Positions 14,001 to 29,000 are shown, numbered from the stretch's first letter. The stretch: 64,000 bases of DNA from Salvator merianae (GCA_003586115.2 QVOM02000073.1:23422175-23486174), one strand, 5' to 3'. Numbers and translations are program-made. The notes: a model not told the origin generated them from the letters alone.

Positions 14001-17000
14001 TAAACTCCACTAGCATGAGGATAGCAGGTCCCTGTTCTGGGATATGATCCAGAATAAAGCCAAGTGCAGAAAGGGCCTATAAGCACTGGAGTTATATAAA
14101 AAAAAACTTGTACTTTGCTCTGCTGCTTGTTTTTGCTTCTGGGAATCTGGTTGGCTGGCTGCATGCAATACATCAGATGCTTTTTGGTGCAGCAACAATC
14201 TGAACATTTCCTCTGGGACAGCCCTATTTTTGTTTCATTTTCAGTCACATTGAAATTTTTCAGGGCTACTGGAAAGGGTGGTGATGTTATGCATATAATT
14301 TGGGGGAAGATAGTTTCTCCAAGGTTGAAGCACAGTTCTCAAATTACTCAATAAAATTAGATGCACAGTGGTACATTGGTAGACAAGTATTTTCACTGAA
14401 AATTTCAAACTCTAATATTTTATCCTACTTACATACCACTATATTTCTAGAAGGTATCCAGGAAGGCTTAAAAGCCTTAATGTTTTACACATCTATTGCT
14501 GGTTTAAAAACTCTGAATCTGTTAGAACAGAGTGTACTATTTAATATTTCAATCATTTATTTTGCTTAAATAATTTTATTTAATTAAACATTGTTCATCC
14601 ATGCGCCATTTAAAATCATCTTTTGCACTCCTTGTTCTAATCCAGTGTTTCTCAGTGATCATTAATACTATGCTGATAGAACAAGACTTTTAGATAAGAT
14701 CGGTTCTAATATCCTATCTTAAACTTTTGTTACAAGTGTTGGTTGGAAGTTTCTTCCCATAAAGGTTTCTCCCCTATCAACCTTAAACACTCAATTAATT
14801 GCACAGCTGGTATTACAGGAATAAGATGAAAGAAGGAACAACCTGATGTGGTCACTTTACTTAAGCTGTGTTTTGATTGAATTGATGTGCAATTGAAGAG
14901 AATTGTTAAAATCAATGAAGTGTACATGGAAATAAATTAAGGTTAAGATAATTATAGACAGCAGGACTTGTAGCTTGAGAGCAGAGAAAACCCTCAAGCA
15001 ATAGTGTTCAGCCCATTCTAGAATCACTGATTGCTACAGCATCTTAAAAGTCCAGATTCTAGCAATGGCACAAGAAAGTTGTTCTTAAATACTAATTCAT
15101 GTAAACCCTATAAACTCCCTCCCATAGTGACCAATACTAGTGAAAAATTCTGCTTTTGCTAAGGCAATGCCTCCTATATTTTTTCCCCAAGGTTTCCAGG
15201 TCACCACACCTCTGAAAGCATATTGTAGTACATAAAAATGCAGAAAAGGGCAATCAGAATGATCAAGGGTCTGGAACATGTCCCTTATGAAATCAGGTTG
15301 CCACATCTAGGCCTCTTCAGCTTTTGAAATACTTTGTTTAAGAGGGAACCTGACTGAAGTATATAAAATCATGCATGATGTGCAAAAGATGGATAGAGAA
15401 AAATTCTTTTCTCTATTTCACTAGAACCAGGGGACAAACTACGAAGCTGATGGGCAGGAGAGTTAAGACAAACAAAAGGAAGTGTTTTTTCACTCAGAGG
15501 GCCGGCCATCAGTAAATGGAATTTACTAGCAGAACGGCTGGTGACAGCAACCAGCCTGGATAGCCTTAAGAAACAGCTAAATAATCAATGGTCACTAGGT
15601 ACTGCCTCCAGTTGGAGAGACAGGCAGGATGTCTCTAAAGGCCATTTGCAGGACATTGAGACCAGGTGAAAGTTTTGACTTTGCCTTCTGCTTGAGAATG
15701 CCCAGAAGCTACTGGGGGCCATTGTGTGAGACAGAATGTGGACTAGATGGTCTACGGCCTGATTATTACAGAAAGCAGCAAAAGTCCCAAATAGTGCAAT
15801 AACCCATTTCTAGGGTTTCTGTATTTTTAACAGCTGTGTTGGGACAATTAATTTCAGCCAATGTATCTTGCTTTGTAAGCAGTGATTTATGAAATTCATT
15901 CTTCTACACAACTACAAAAGATATGCAAAACTTGCTCTGTATTCTATATGGCAACCCTATCCATTTTTATCAGAATCACTCAGGCAATAAAGAAAGAAAA
16001 CCCCCAAACTTACCGTTTCATTTTCTTAGGGTTGTATTTGACCTGGTAGGCCTTTAAGATTAGCTTATCAGGACAGCTATCAAACTGATGAGGAATCACC
16101 TTCTGGAAATACTGCAAGAAAGTGAATACTAATGTAAGAATGCTTCTAGGATTTCTCCCCCATAAACAAACCTGTTTCTTACACTTCTATAGCTGGCTAA
16201 GGAGAAAGGAACAGCCAGTCCTTGGAATGTTTCTTGCTACAAGACTCTGTTCAAGTGGTGCTGATCACTTAAAATTTACTTCTTGGCAACTGCACAATCT
16301 AGAATTATGTTCAGGCAGCCTCTGTGGAATGGAAGGGGGTGGGAAAAGCGCTACTGACCACATTCATTATAGCTTATTTAAAGCCTTTCAGCAACTTCTC
16401 CATCCCAAGGAATGGGAAGACTGTGAGAAAATAAGGCAGTGACAGACATCACAGAGAGCTTTTTATTTGTCTACAGTCTGAAACCATTGCACAGTTGCCT
16501 CTAGGCTTCTGCCAGTGGTTTCTAACATGCCAAGTCAGTCCCTGAACAGAAAAATATCCTGGCTCTTTATGCAGGAGCATTACCAGCCAGAGACAGTTGA
16601 AACATAGTGATGAAATTTCACCTGCAGCAGAGAAAATACAGCGCCATAGTATCCTCAAGAGTTAATGCAATACGGAAGCACTAGCTGTTTATGATTTTTA
16701 CCACCTAACATTCTCCCAGGTAGCAATTGGACATGCCTAAAACTTCCTTGCAAAGCCAGGTGAGGATGAAGTGGCCACACCTCCCCTTCTGCTAAACCCA
16801 TTTTTCAAGAAAAGGGAAATTATTTTTTTCCAGCCAAACCCATTCTGATGTCTGAGAAAAACTAATAGTAGATACTGCAGACTGAGAGAGGACATCAGAA
16901 CAATATGAAACTCATTCAAAGTGTTTTTCATCATGTAGGATTCATTTCGGAACTATCTGGACAACAGAACTATTACAATAATTGAAAACACCCCACAATG

Positions 17001-20000
17001 CTTTCCAACTAGAATAATTCCCAGAAAGGTTTGTGTAAATTAAAAAGAACAGAGCTGTTAAGTGCTGATATTTATTTTCATGAACTCAACTGATATCTAT
17101 ATATATTTAGTGAAAACACTAACTGTGTTAATATAATATTCTCCTATCAGCAAGGGTGATTACTGCTTACTGGGGTGACTGGGGCAGGTGACAAAAGTAG
17201 GTGTAAAACTAAACACCTTAATACAACTCAATACAAAGACAATATTAAACCCGCTGAGATTCTGCAATGTAGCGTACTATTAGCAGCTTCAATTAGCAAA
17301 TGCATATCTGGCTTCTGGCACTGGGTCAGCATCACACAGGGTCAAACAACTGAAGTTTGGAGCATGCCAGCTTCTACACAACCTCAGCCAATCCCCAACT
17401 ATACAGAAACACACATAGAAGAGGCTGCGCAAACTACTGAGTAAAAGCCCTTACTACATGAAGAACTCAAATTGCCTTCCAATTTCGATATTGGGAGATT
17501 CAGCTCTTGCATTTGGAGGCAATCAGCAGGTCGACCTCTAAAAGCATAGTGTACTATAGGGCTGACCTGTGACATCCCTTCCATGTCCAGTTGTATCAGT
17601 TCAGCCTGGTTGAACTGCAGAAGAGCCATCCCTACGCGGAAGATTATTTCCAGCCCCTGTAAGAAATCAGCAAAATTCAGGAGGATTCCTTCCCAAATGG
17701 CATTTCCTGTGTCTTGAAAATGCAAATAAGAAGGCATCAAAGAGGTAAGAGAGACACCTTGATTCCCCTCAAAGTCATCTACCCTTCTATTTGTGCATTT
17801 CATTTGGAGTGAGTATCATCAAGGTTTTGAATTAAGAGTAATTGAGCAAGTGGCTTACACATTTACAAACCATCAATTAAATAGTTGGAGCATTTGATCA
17901 CATTTACCAAACCATCAATTAAATAGTTGGAGCATTTGATCACAAACTAATCTGAGATAAATGGCTCTAGTCACCTTCATGCAGAATAAAACTTCCAATG
18001 ACTACACAGTAAAGATGAGAAGCAAAATGCCATTGTTGGCAAACAACAGTGGGAGAGGGTTACTATGCTCATACCTTCCTAGTGGGTTTTCTAGGTGTAT
18101 CTGAATAGCAACTGTGAGCAGGAAGCAACACTTGGTACCTGCCCCTATGTTAGCTGACCATGTTTGATTTAAAGATGTGTAAAGATGTGTCAGTCAATCC
18201 ATAACCTTGTATTAATGCTTCCTGGTGAATGGGAAGAATATTTTTAAACTCCTAATTTTAATTAGCACATGCTAATTAAAGCTAGACTAAAACAAAACCA
18301 GCAGATGATTTGGGGAAAGACAACAGAAACATATCCCAGAATGCAGCCTATCCGTGAAATGTTAGATAGCAAGTTTGTTAACTTCTTGAGTTTACTTCTA
18401 GAAATATATGGTAGGAATGTGAAGAGTGGCTTAACACTCCACTTGAAACAGCTCTCAGCGCTGTACACATGCCTGGCTTCAACGCAGGTGAGCCTGTATT
18501 TACCAAGCTCTTGGGAGGGGGGTTGGATGCAGTCCTGCCACCCACCTGAATTTCTGCAGCCTCCACAGATTGGCGGGGGTGGCACTTGGTGTTTGATGAT
18601 GCAACTGCAAATGGTGCTGTACCCATCACAACTTAGTTCCATCCCCAAAGGAACCAGGTGAGTTCCAGGCATGTGCCCAACCCTCCTCCCAGGACCGAGC
18701 AAGTGCAGGCTTGCCACCAAGTCTGTGTTTAACTACCTTGCACAACTCTAATGAACAAGGGTGCTCAGAGAATTCTGCTTCTGATTCACTCAAGAATTTT
18801 TTTTAACATTAAACCCTGTTTTTACAAGTCCCAACTGATATCATTCAATATGAAATATTGTGGTTTTTTTTAAAACAAACAAACCATTACTTCCTCTTTA
18901 ATTCCTGAAGATTTGCTGCATAAGGTTAGCAATTAAAAATCCTTTGTTCCTCAAACCTTCCCTCACCCCCATTCTTACATCAAATGCATTACCTCATACA
19001 TGAAGATGTCAAACACTCGAGTGGCTACAGGCAGAGGAAAAGTAGTGAGGAACAGGGTCAGAAACCAGGATGATGCATACATAGAGGTAAGGAAGCTTTG
19101 GGACCGGAAGTGGATATTCAGCTCAGGCAGCTGCTCCTAAACGAACACAGAAGATACCTATTGATTGTGAGAAATGCCAACCGCAGGCCTGAAGGACTTC
19201 GTGCCCAGGATAAGAAATGTCAAAGAAACCAGCAAAACAGCAATGCCTGTTCCAACTGCTCCTTAGAGTAACACACTCCCATACTTCAGAAATCCATAGT
19301 TTAAGAACCCGCATCCATGTATGCCCAGCATAATCTTTTACCTGTAACATATACTCAAACTGGTAGATGCAAAGTCCGAGCTCAGCCATGGTGGGTTTGA
19401 AAAGCTCCCGTAATCTGTACTCTTGCATGAGTCGTACAAACACACAGAAGGCCTCTTCTTCAGGCATCTAGAATCAGACAAGACCTTTACATAACCTTCT
19501 CCAAAGTCCACTGAAGGATAAAAGTAGAAGGCTTCTACATGGAAAGTTAAAAACGGCAGGTACATAATACTAACCCTACCACAAAATACAACAAGGAGAA
19601 GCCACTGCACTAGCAAGAAAGATACGCTGCTCACAGAAGAGCCCCAGTTCAGCTCCTGGGTCCTCCAGTTAACAATCTCAGGGCAGAGGACTGAAAGTGA
19701 CGCTTGGTTGACACCACCAGACTGTGGACATTAGGTGATTAGAGAGATTACACTGGGTAATTTCATACATTTAGCAGTATTGACAAAAAAGTGAAAATAC
19801 CTTGACTAGCATATTTGCAGAGAACACAGCCTCGATGAAGGACTAAAGCACTTTGGTAAAACTACATATAAACAGACTTCAATTGACGTGATATATGGAT
19901 GCTTTTCAGAACTTGCTTTTTCCTAGTACTTTATGCCAAGACTTCTCCTAGTCTTTATTTGCATACAATAATGATTTCCGTCCAATAGAGATCAGCAAGT

Positions 20001-23000
20001 TAGATAATCCACAGTATATATTGACATACAAAGTATATACTTACCATTGATTAACTTGTACAGCAAGTAAGCATTTGTGATCCCAAGTAGCGACATGAAC
20101 AAAGTTGATAAATGTTCCATTCTTTCACTGATGTTGTTAACATAGTATTGGACACTGAACAATTGTCCTAGAACTTAAATCTCTAGAACGAGATCACACA
20201 TCCACCAACTTTAGTGACATTGCTTAAAATAAACCTTCCAATACAAAACCTTCTACTCCAGCGAGCATGAGGCCACCTAGAAGTTGTTGAACCACTCTTC
20301 CCATCAGCCCTAGCCAGCATAACTTAGAGCAAAGTATGGTTGTAAGGATGGCAACGGCCCTGTCATCTTGCTCGGTATGTGATATATGGCCCTTTCTTCT
20401 AGCATACGGCATTGATTCTCATACTACAGGGAGCTAAGAAGTGGCAATTAATCAGCCATTAGGCTAGCACCAACCTTTCAAGACCATGGATGAGAAACTA
20501 GGGAAGATCTTGAAATGCTGATGTAAGGAGCTGGAAAACAGGTCTGAAGAGAGGGAAAGCTGTTGAAGTATACCTTGTCTGTACTTTCTGTACTTTCTTC
20601 TCTGGGTAGTTTCTTATCAATAAACCAACATGTTACTTGTCTATGGAGTTTGCAGTGCCCTTGAACTTTCCCAGTCTGGGCTATGTTTGGTTGTCTTGAT
20701 TCCTGCATCAGTGACTTTGCTGCCACCAGGAAAACCATCACCGGTGGCCACTTGGAATAGTCCCTATTGTCCATGGGGTCTTACTGAGACTCAGGATTAT
20801 CATTCAAACCTCACCAGTGATTCTGGCTGCCCCCATTCTGATACCTGTTGATAGGCAACCACAACAGAGATCAGCTGGGACCAGGATCAGGGGACCAGCA
20901 CCAGTAGATGACTTGTACTAATATGTACTAGCAGAACACAGATTGAACATGAGTCAACAGTGTGATGCACCTGCAGAAAAGGCAAACACCATCTTGGGAT
21001 GTATTAAGAGAAGCATAGAGTCTAGCTCACAAGAAGTAATTATTCCTCTTTATCTTGGTCAGATCTCATCTGGAGTACTGCGTCCAGTTCTGGGCACCCC
21101 AATTTAAAAAAAAGACATTGACAAATTGGAGGACGTTCAGAGATGGCTACCAAAATGATGAGTGGTCTGCTAACCATGTCCTATAAGAAATGGTTAAAGG
21201 ATCTAGGAATGTTTAGCCTGCAGAAGAGAAGACTGAGAGGAGACATGCAGCTGTTTTCAAGTATCTGAAGGGCTGTCACAGTGCAGAGGGATTGGCCCTG
21301 TTCTCATCACACAAGAAGGAAGGACTGCAAACAATGGGATAAAACTTCAAGGGAGTAGATACAGGCTAGATATTAGGAAAAACCCTTTCTAACAGTAAGG
21401 ATGATCAGTCAATGGAATAGGTTGCCACCAGAGGTGGTGAACTCTCCTTTGATGGAGGTCTTCAAGCAGAGGCTGGACAGACATCTGTCTGTGATGGTTT
21501 AGTGAATCCTGCATTGAGCAGAGGGTGGGACTCGATGACCCTGGAGGTCCCTTCCAACTCTATGATTCTATGACTGCTTGGGCAACCATGAATTTTTCTC
21601 CCTGGATATCCGCCAGGATACTCTGTACCTGTAGGAATGGCTCCAATGGACAGACCTACTCTGTAGTTCAATATTAAATTGCCAAATCCTTATGATGGTG
21701 ATCCAGCAAGACTGAAAGTCTTCCTAATGCAACTGAGGATGTACATGCATATCTGCAGTAGGGACTTCATAGATGACCAAGCCTGGATAGCATTCACCAG
21801 AAACCTACTCATGGGGCAACCTGCACAGCAAGATAGAGGGATGAATGGCCAACTTACCGATCATGACAGGGAAAACAAGATTATCACAGAAACAGCCAGA
21901 TCCCACAGCCACAGTAACAACATCAAACCCTCAGCCACCAAGCAGAGAATGCCTTACATTGAAAGAGTATAACTGACAGAGAAGCCAAGGGTTATGTACA
22001 GTATGTACTGCGGGGGTGCTGACTGTCCTAACAAAGACTGGTTTTGCTCCTACACTTAAATTCATGAAGAAAACTAAATCTTAGACTAAAACTTCCATTG
22101 CTATTGCTGCCATTCTTCAACTAGCTAAGCCTATGAAATTACCCCATGCAACAATGAGGACAACAAGGTTCTGGGAAATGACCCCAACCTATCTGAGAGT
22201 GGGGTCACAAGCAGGATGTAATCCTAGGCGGCCTCACCACCCTGTCTAAAGCACTAATGAAACACCTTGTATTTCCAGTTTACATTACTTCCTAGCTCTG
22301 GTGAGTTTGAAGTATGAGCCCTTGTAGACAGTGGGGCGAACAGAAGTATCAAGGCCATTCCAGTGAAAAGTTGCAGGATCCAGTAATTTTTCTAACTTTT
22401 AATGGCAACAAAAGCCCTGAAGGACCAGACAAATGTCAGAATGTACCTTTAAAGATGTGTATTGCTTACCATAAAGAGGGACTGCAACTGCTTGGTATAG
22501 ATTGGCTTTGGGTCCACAATCCATTCATGATATGGAGCAAAAGATTAATTAGATTTGACTGATAAATATATATTACACCTAGAACGGCAGGAACTAACAA
22601 CCACTTTTACTGAAGTTCCATTAGTGGGAGAGGATTGTACCTCCACTACGTGCTACTTTACTACCCACCAATTGCTGGTTGAATACCAGGATCCTGCTGA
22701 CGTGTTCCCAGAGACAGAAGCAGACTCTCTCCCACTGCACTGCCCCGACAACTGTGCCACTGGATTATTACCAGCTTCCCACCATCCATCTCTAGCCAAT
22801 GACTGAGCCTGAATTACAAGCGCTGAAGGAGTTCCTAGGCAAGAACTTGACACATAACTTTATTTGTTCCTCCTCCCCAGCTACGGTGTCTCCAGCGCTG
22901 TTTATTACAAAAAAGATTGGTGAGCTTCACTTACGTACTATTGTGCTCACTTGAGCTCAAGTTCAGTGAAAACACGAAAACCGATACTTGGCATTAATTG

Positions 23001-26000
23001 CATTAGTCTTGACAATAAACTTTACGTTTCTCAGTTTCTGCAGTTCCAGGTATTCCAGTTTCACCAAGACAGCCATACAGCTGGACATTTTGGCTTCCTA
23101 AAAATGATTTTGGCCATTCAGAAACTTTACTGGTGGTCCAATACGCACAAAGACATTGAAATATACATAAGCTCATGTCCTATGTGTACTATTGGCTAAA
23201 ACCTCCCACACCAAACTTTAAAGTCTTCTACAACCACTTCACAATCTTAGCAGACCTTGGAAGATAATTTCCACTGACTTCATTACAGATCTTCCTCTCG
23301 CTTTCAGCTTCCTGGCCATCTGAACTATAATCAATCATTCCTCTTGTACGGCTTACTTTACACCCCACGAACAAATTTCTTTGGCTCCCCAACTAGCCAC
23401 ATTGTTTATGGAACGTATATTCAAACTGTACAGAGTATCATCCTGTATCATCTCTGACCGTGGTTCCCTAATGACAGCTAAATTCTGGAAATCCTTTAGT
23501 TAATTTCTACATGTTGACCTAGCCCTTTCTTTGCTGTATCACCTCCAAACCAATAGAGCCGTTGAGCACTTTAATCAGACTTTATAACAACACCTCGGCC
23601 GCGGTCGGACATTGACAATGTAATCCGTATAGAAGAGTACACGCAGTGAATTCGTCTTCTGGTCGTTCCCACAGTTACAATTTAACACGGAGTCAATTCG
23701 TACTTGCTCGTTCCCACACTGATATTTCCTGTGCTTGGCAGTATCCTTTCTGCCTCCACCCCTCATCAAATTCTCCTCTCTATGCAGTCAGCGATTGGCT
23801 GCAGTCCCAACGTTCAAACCTTGACATCACAGGGGCGGGAAAGTCAAGCTCCGTTCTCCTATGTCCCTGCTGCTACTTCAGAACAGGGATTCACTTGGCA
23901 GCGTTACTAGGCATTCGCCATTTGCTCCTCCCTGCAGCCTCTGTCTACCGAGGCAGAACTTAAAAACTACGTTCACTTTAAAACTATGAACTTTAAAAAA
24001 CTAAGCTTTTGAAATGCGGAGTTCTGCTATCCTGCCGATTCACTTTAACTAAGCTTTTGAAATGCAGAGTTCTGCTATCCTGCTGATTCACTTTAGCGCA
24101 ACTGCGCTTTTTAAAAGTAGCGTAAAAGCAGGGGAGGTGCATAACAAAGGGAAGAAGTGCGGAGGGGAATTGGGGGGGTTCTACTCTTTTGACAATCAAG
24201 TGCTTCTGCATTTTGCAGAGATCCTAGCAATCAGGAGCAGTTTATTTTTTGCTTTAAAGAGCAGACGGAATTTAATTTCTTGAATGGGGGATAAAGAAAG
24301 AGAAAGCACTGCAGCTTAAAAAATTCATTGGAGGCAATAAAAAACCTCTTCTTCCAACACTCGGGCAAACTTATATTTTTTTTATATTTTTTTAAGAAGC
24401 GTGGAGCACAGCAGGCGCCTTCTCCTCCTCCTCCTCCTCACACATGTCCATGCAAAGGATTTACAACATCTAAGAAAGCTTCTTCTCATCCCCCCCCCAC
24501 GAAGCCCCCCATTTTCATCCTACAACCACTGACACAGAGCAAGAAGCACAGGGAGGGAGACACACACACGCCCACAAAGTAGAGGAGAATTGTGATTTTA
24601 TGATCTTGCCGTTTTCTTTTCCTGTGCTTCGGTGCTACAGCGCTTTTACACAAAAGTGGCTGTCGAGGAAAGAAAGACGGCGGGCTGCTGATGGAGCCGT
24701 AACTTTCCCCATGGCACTGCTGAATAGGAGGAGTGGGCAGAACACAGCGACATGGGGAGAAGGGATGGCAGCTTCTCCTTTCATCGCGCAGCGGCAGAGA
24801 AGGGAATACAGGAAGCTGATTAAAAATTTGCCTGTACGCCATGCTAGCTTTCCTGAGAACCGTGCCGGCCTCCCTAGCAGAACGCCCACCCACAACGTCT
24901 GTCATTGGACGGCACAAAATGGGGATCCCTCCCTCTGCACGCCCACAAAAAATTACGGTCCCTCCCACAGATTCGCTTTCTCCGTGCCCACAGCAAAAGT
25001 AAAGCGCGCTAACGATCTGGAATGGCTTGAGAATTGATAAAATCCGAAGACAAAGTAATGCGCATTTAGCCTATTTAATCCATAAAAATTATGGAAAGGC
25101 AAGATCATGTCGGGACAGCGGGAACTGAAGATGGCCTGTAAACTCATTATATGCCGTGTCCGAACGCGGCCCCACACTGCTTTACGACTATTCAACATGA
25201 TGACTGGTCCGTCTATTTGCCTCTAGCTCAAATTGCCTATAATAACTCTGTACTTTCTTCCCTACAGGCTTCACCCTTCAAAGCTGTATATAGTACTGAA
25301 CTCTCAGTACTACCTCCCTTCCTTGCTCTGATTCCTCATCCTTGCTCTCTGCATAGGCATATTCGCACTGGCAACTTGGTCCAAATTATAGTGTGCCTTG
25401 GATTTCTCTAACGAAGCCCAAAAAACAACTGTGGATCAGTCCCATTTTTCCAGAGGTCACATTACTGTTGGTGACTCAGTTTCTTTATCCACTCATCAGC
25501 TTAAATTCCTTAAACTATCAAAACACTGCACTGTCATTTTATTGTTCCTTTTAAAGTGGTTCAACAAATTCATGCTGTTGCATTTCACATTAAACTCCCT
25601 AAACATATGAAAACTCATCCTGTGTTCCATCAAAGCCTCCTTTGTAAATAATTTCCTTAGTCACGCCTTTGTTCCACCTCCCCCTGCTGCCTCCTGTCAT
25701 GGTTAGCAAACATTTTGAAATCTGCTTCACTCCCACCTTTCTAAGGGTCTTTTGTAGTATTTGATTAATTGGACTGGTTACCCAGCTTTTGAACATTCCT
25801 TAGTTGATGATATTTGGCAAGGTGTTCCATTCCTGGTTCCCTGACAAACCTGGATCCTGGTCACTGCTGAAGAATTCTAGGTTGCATCCTCAGGGGACTG
25901 GGGATGGTGTAAGGATGCCATCCTTGGGATGGTGTAAGGATGGCATCAGCCATGCCATCTTACTTTTTGTGTGTGATACAAGGCCCTCTCTTCTAGCATA

Positions 26001-29000
26001 TGTTAGTATTCTCATGGTACAAGGGAGATAAGAAATGGAGTTTAAATTGCAGTTAGGCTAGCACTGTTTTTTCCAAGGCCAAGGATGAGAAACTAGGGAA
26101 GATTTGGGAATGTTGATGTAAGGTGCTACGGTGCAGGCCTTTGGGGAGAGAAAGCTGTTGAAGTATATACTTGTCTGTCTGTATTTTCTCTGTATGGTTT
26201 CTTATCAATAAACCAAGATGTTACTTGTCTATGGAGTTTGTGGTGTCCCTGCATTTTGTAGTGGAAGTTTGAGTCCAACAATACTAGGGGTACCACAGGT
26301 TAAGCACCTCTGTCCTACTGTTAGTATCTCTAATTCAAGCTGAAAATGAAGTCTGTAAGGCTAATCCCACAATAGTTCAAACATTTCATCGCTAGGTACA
26401 TATACTAAATATGTAGGTGCCAACAGTCTTTCAAGATCTTCCCCTAGTTGTTGGTGGATATATCTCATCAATCTCAGCCAGCATAATCAATGGTCAGGAG
26501 TGATGCAGACTGCTGTTCAATTAAATTTTGGGAATCAAAGTTTGTTGTAGATACTTTCTTACTAAATCTTGTCTGTGGCTGAACACAGGGAGAGAGAGCA
26601 ATGTTAGCAATGTTCAGCAGGCTCCTGGACAGTTAATTTGGGGCACAAAACTCTTGAAAAGCTGGCAAGTTGGGGAAGGCAGGAGCTGTTATGATGATGG
26701 AAGGAGCGGGTTGTACTCGGGTGACATGCTGGTCTCATATGGTACCCTACTAGAAATCAAAATGCAAGCCACAAGAGCCTTCATTACTCTGCAGTGAGTA
26801 TCCTAGCTTAGTAAACAAGTCATACTTTCTGAAGAAGCTGATGTGTGAACACTATATTGGGATAAGCAAGCATTAAGAAGGGGGATGATTGTCAATCTAA
26901 AATTATCTGAAAACATTAAAAGCTTCAATGGAGGATCATATTAACAGTTCCCTTCCACCAACCAATCCTTATATTTACTACTGGCTAATACTGAAATTTA
27001 AGCAACCAAACCAACTAAACCCTTGAGAACTTCTCTAATATTCGGAGACACTGCAGCTCCCTTTTTGTTGACTGACTCTTGTTAAGAGGTGGGGAGGGTG
27101 TTTGCAATGCGTTTTTTGATTTGTTAGTTGGTTGCCATTTTATGTAAAAAGCATAAAGATCCATACCTTGTACTCATGTTGTTGTGATACATGGGATCTG
27201 TATTTTTCAATGGAGGGTTTAATCTGATGCTGGAGTTCTCTCATGTGAAAGCATGCAAACCTGAGGATCTATTTTAATTGTTAGACCCAAATTTTATGCA
27301 GATGCTATGTGTTCTGGAATGTGCCCTACAGAATGAGAGCCTGCCTGTGTTGTGGCACCTGTTGGCAAAGTAGGAAAGCCAGGGAGGCAGCTAAGGAACA
27401 GGGATCATTTTAGCAAATGCAAAGTATAGCTGATGCCAAAGCTCATTCTTCTTTCAATCCAAACTATCTAAAAATATTTAGAGAATACTCAGTGCCACAT
27501 ATATAGTTTTAGGTGTAGCTACAACATGCAACAAGGTTAGAAAACAAACAGAAAAAATTGTTTTAGGAGAAAATAGTGACTGACTGAAACAGAAGATTAA
27601 AATCATCTTGACCAAGTTTGGTTTGTTAGTTTGAAGTCAGCACACAACATCTATTGTTTAAGAACAGTAGTTTGAACTAAGGGCATTGGCTGACTGCAAG
27701 CCTTATATCATGTGACTGGAATCACACCATCATCTCCACTGACCGAGTAGATAATTAGCCTTTTCTAACACAACAGCACCACTGAATACTCAAGGTCTTT
27801 GCTATATAGCTAATGGAAACAGCCCTTACTCTTCCCTCTACTTCACTTACAGTTAAAGTATGATTAAACATTTATTTGTATTCACTGTATTCAAACTGGG
27901 CTGTATCTATAGTAGAGCACTGAGTAGAACAGTGCCAAGACCTAGATCTGCATGCTCCTGAGTTACCTACTTATTTTACTACATGGAGATGAAGTGGTAA
28001 TTTTATCTAAAGCTCTGACTAGTCCAAAGAGAGAACTCTTCCCAACTATAGTAAAACCCAAATTTTTACTGGCAGACCAAAAAAGTATAAATGGCATTAC
28101 AGAACAAGTAAGATGCTTCAAAGAACAACTTGGGGGGTTGGTTGTTGGGAGGATGATAGCATGTCCCTAATATTAAAGCTTGCTTTCTGGCTTGGTATTC
28201 TTACTCACAAACCCTCCAAGGAAGGGTCTGATTCACCTAGATATTCTCGTTCATTAGTTTTATTTTTTCTTTAATGTACAAAGCTACACCACCTCCAGTT
28301 CACCTTTTCCTGTCCTTCTTGTACAGTTTGTAACCTGGGATTATGGTTATCCCATTGGTTTTCATCATTCCACCATGTTGCAGATATGCCAATAATAACT
28401 ATTTTTTTCATCCATCACCAAGTACTCCAGCTTTCCAATTTTGGCCTGGAGGATTCTGGCATTAGCACACAGACATTTGTATGCACTCTTCTGGTGCAAA
28501 CTCTCTCCTATAAGACCATGTTAAGTCTCAGACTACCTTTTATGTCTTTTGGATTGTATATTGTTGACTACTCCCCCACCCACCTTAGAACCATCTGCAT
28601 AATTCCATCTCTCCTCCCTCAAATTTGCATTTTCCCAAACTGGATGTGCCCAGCTCCTGTCAGCTTTCACCCCTGGATCAATTTAAAAGCTGCTCTGCAA
28701 CTTTTTAAATGTTAAGTGCCAGCAATCTGGTTCCATTCTGGTTCAAGAGTAACCTATCCCTTTTGTGCGTATTTGTTGCTGTTCAGAATGTTCCCGAACG
28801 CCCAACAAATCTAAATCCTTCTTCTTGAAAGCCTGAATCCAGAAGGCCACATCAAGTACCAGCTGTGTGCCTGCTTCTGCCTTCTGAAGTTCTGTCTTTC
28901 CTTACTCACAGCCACCTCTACTTTGCTTGTACACAGCCCGTACCCAGACTGTTTTTTGAAAGCCCTCTTTCCTCCTTCTCCTCTTTATGAACTCTTGAAT

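Larger units (their letters stand above)
20341..26253 (+). mobile_element. Degenerate Ty3/gypsy LTR retrotransposon with two nested insertions
   Basis: Two direct LTRs (20341-20663, 25933-26253) bracket, in order: a leader; a CR1 insertion; a gag remnant; a zinc-knuckle remnant near 22005; a protease with ALVDSGAN at 22318-22341; the start of the reverse transcriptase; an integrase zinc-binding region; an integrase core split by a DNA transposon; and a C-terminal tail with HPVFHQSLL. The order and motifs fit a sushi/chromovirus-type Ty3/gypsy element. Many stops, a large internal deletion and the two insertions mean it cannot be active. It lies in sense on the plus strand, antisense to EVI5L, in the intron between the 29721 and 19467 exons. 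Confidence 0.88.

Noticed and set aside
19123..19467. Reading the ATG at 19467 as a gene start
   Set aside because: The Met is internal to the TBC domain. An acceptor lies directly before it, and the frame leaves homology at the donor at 19342.
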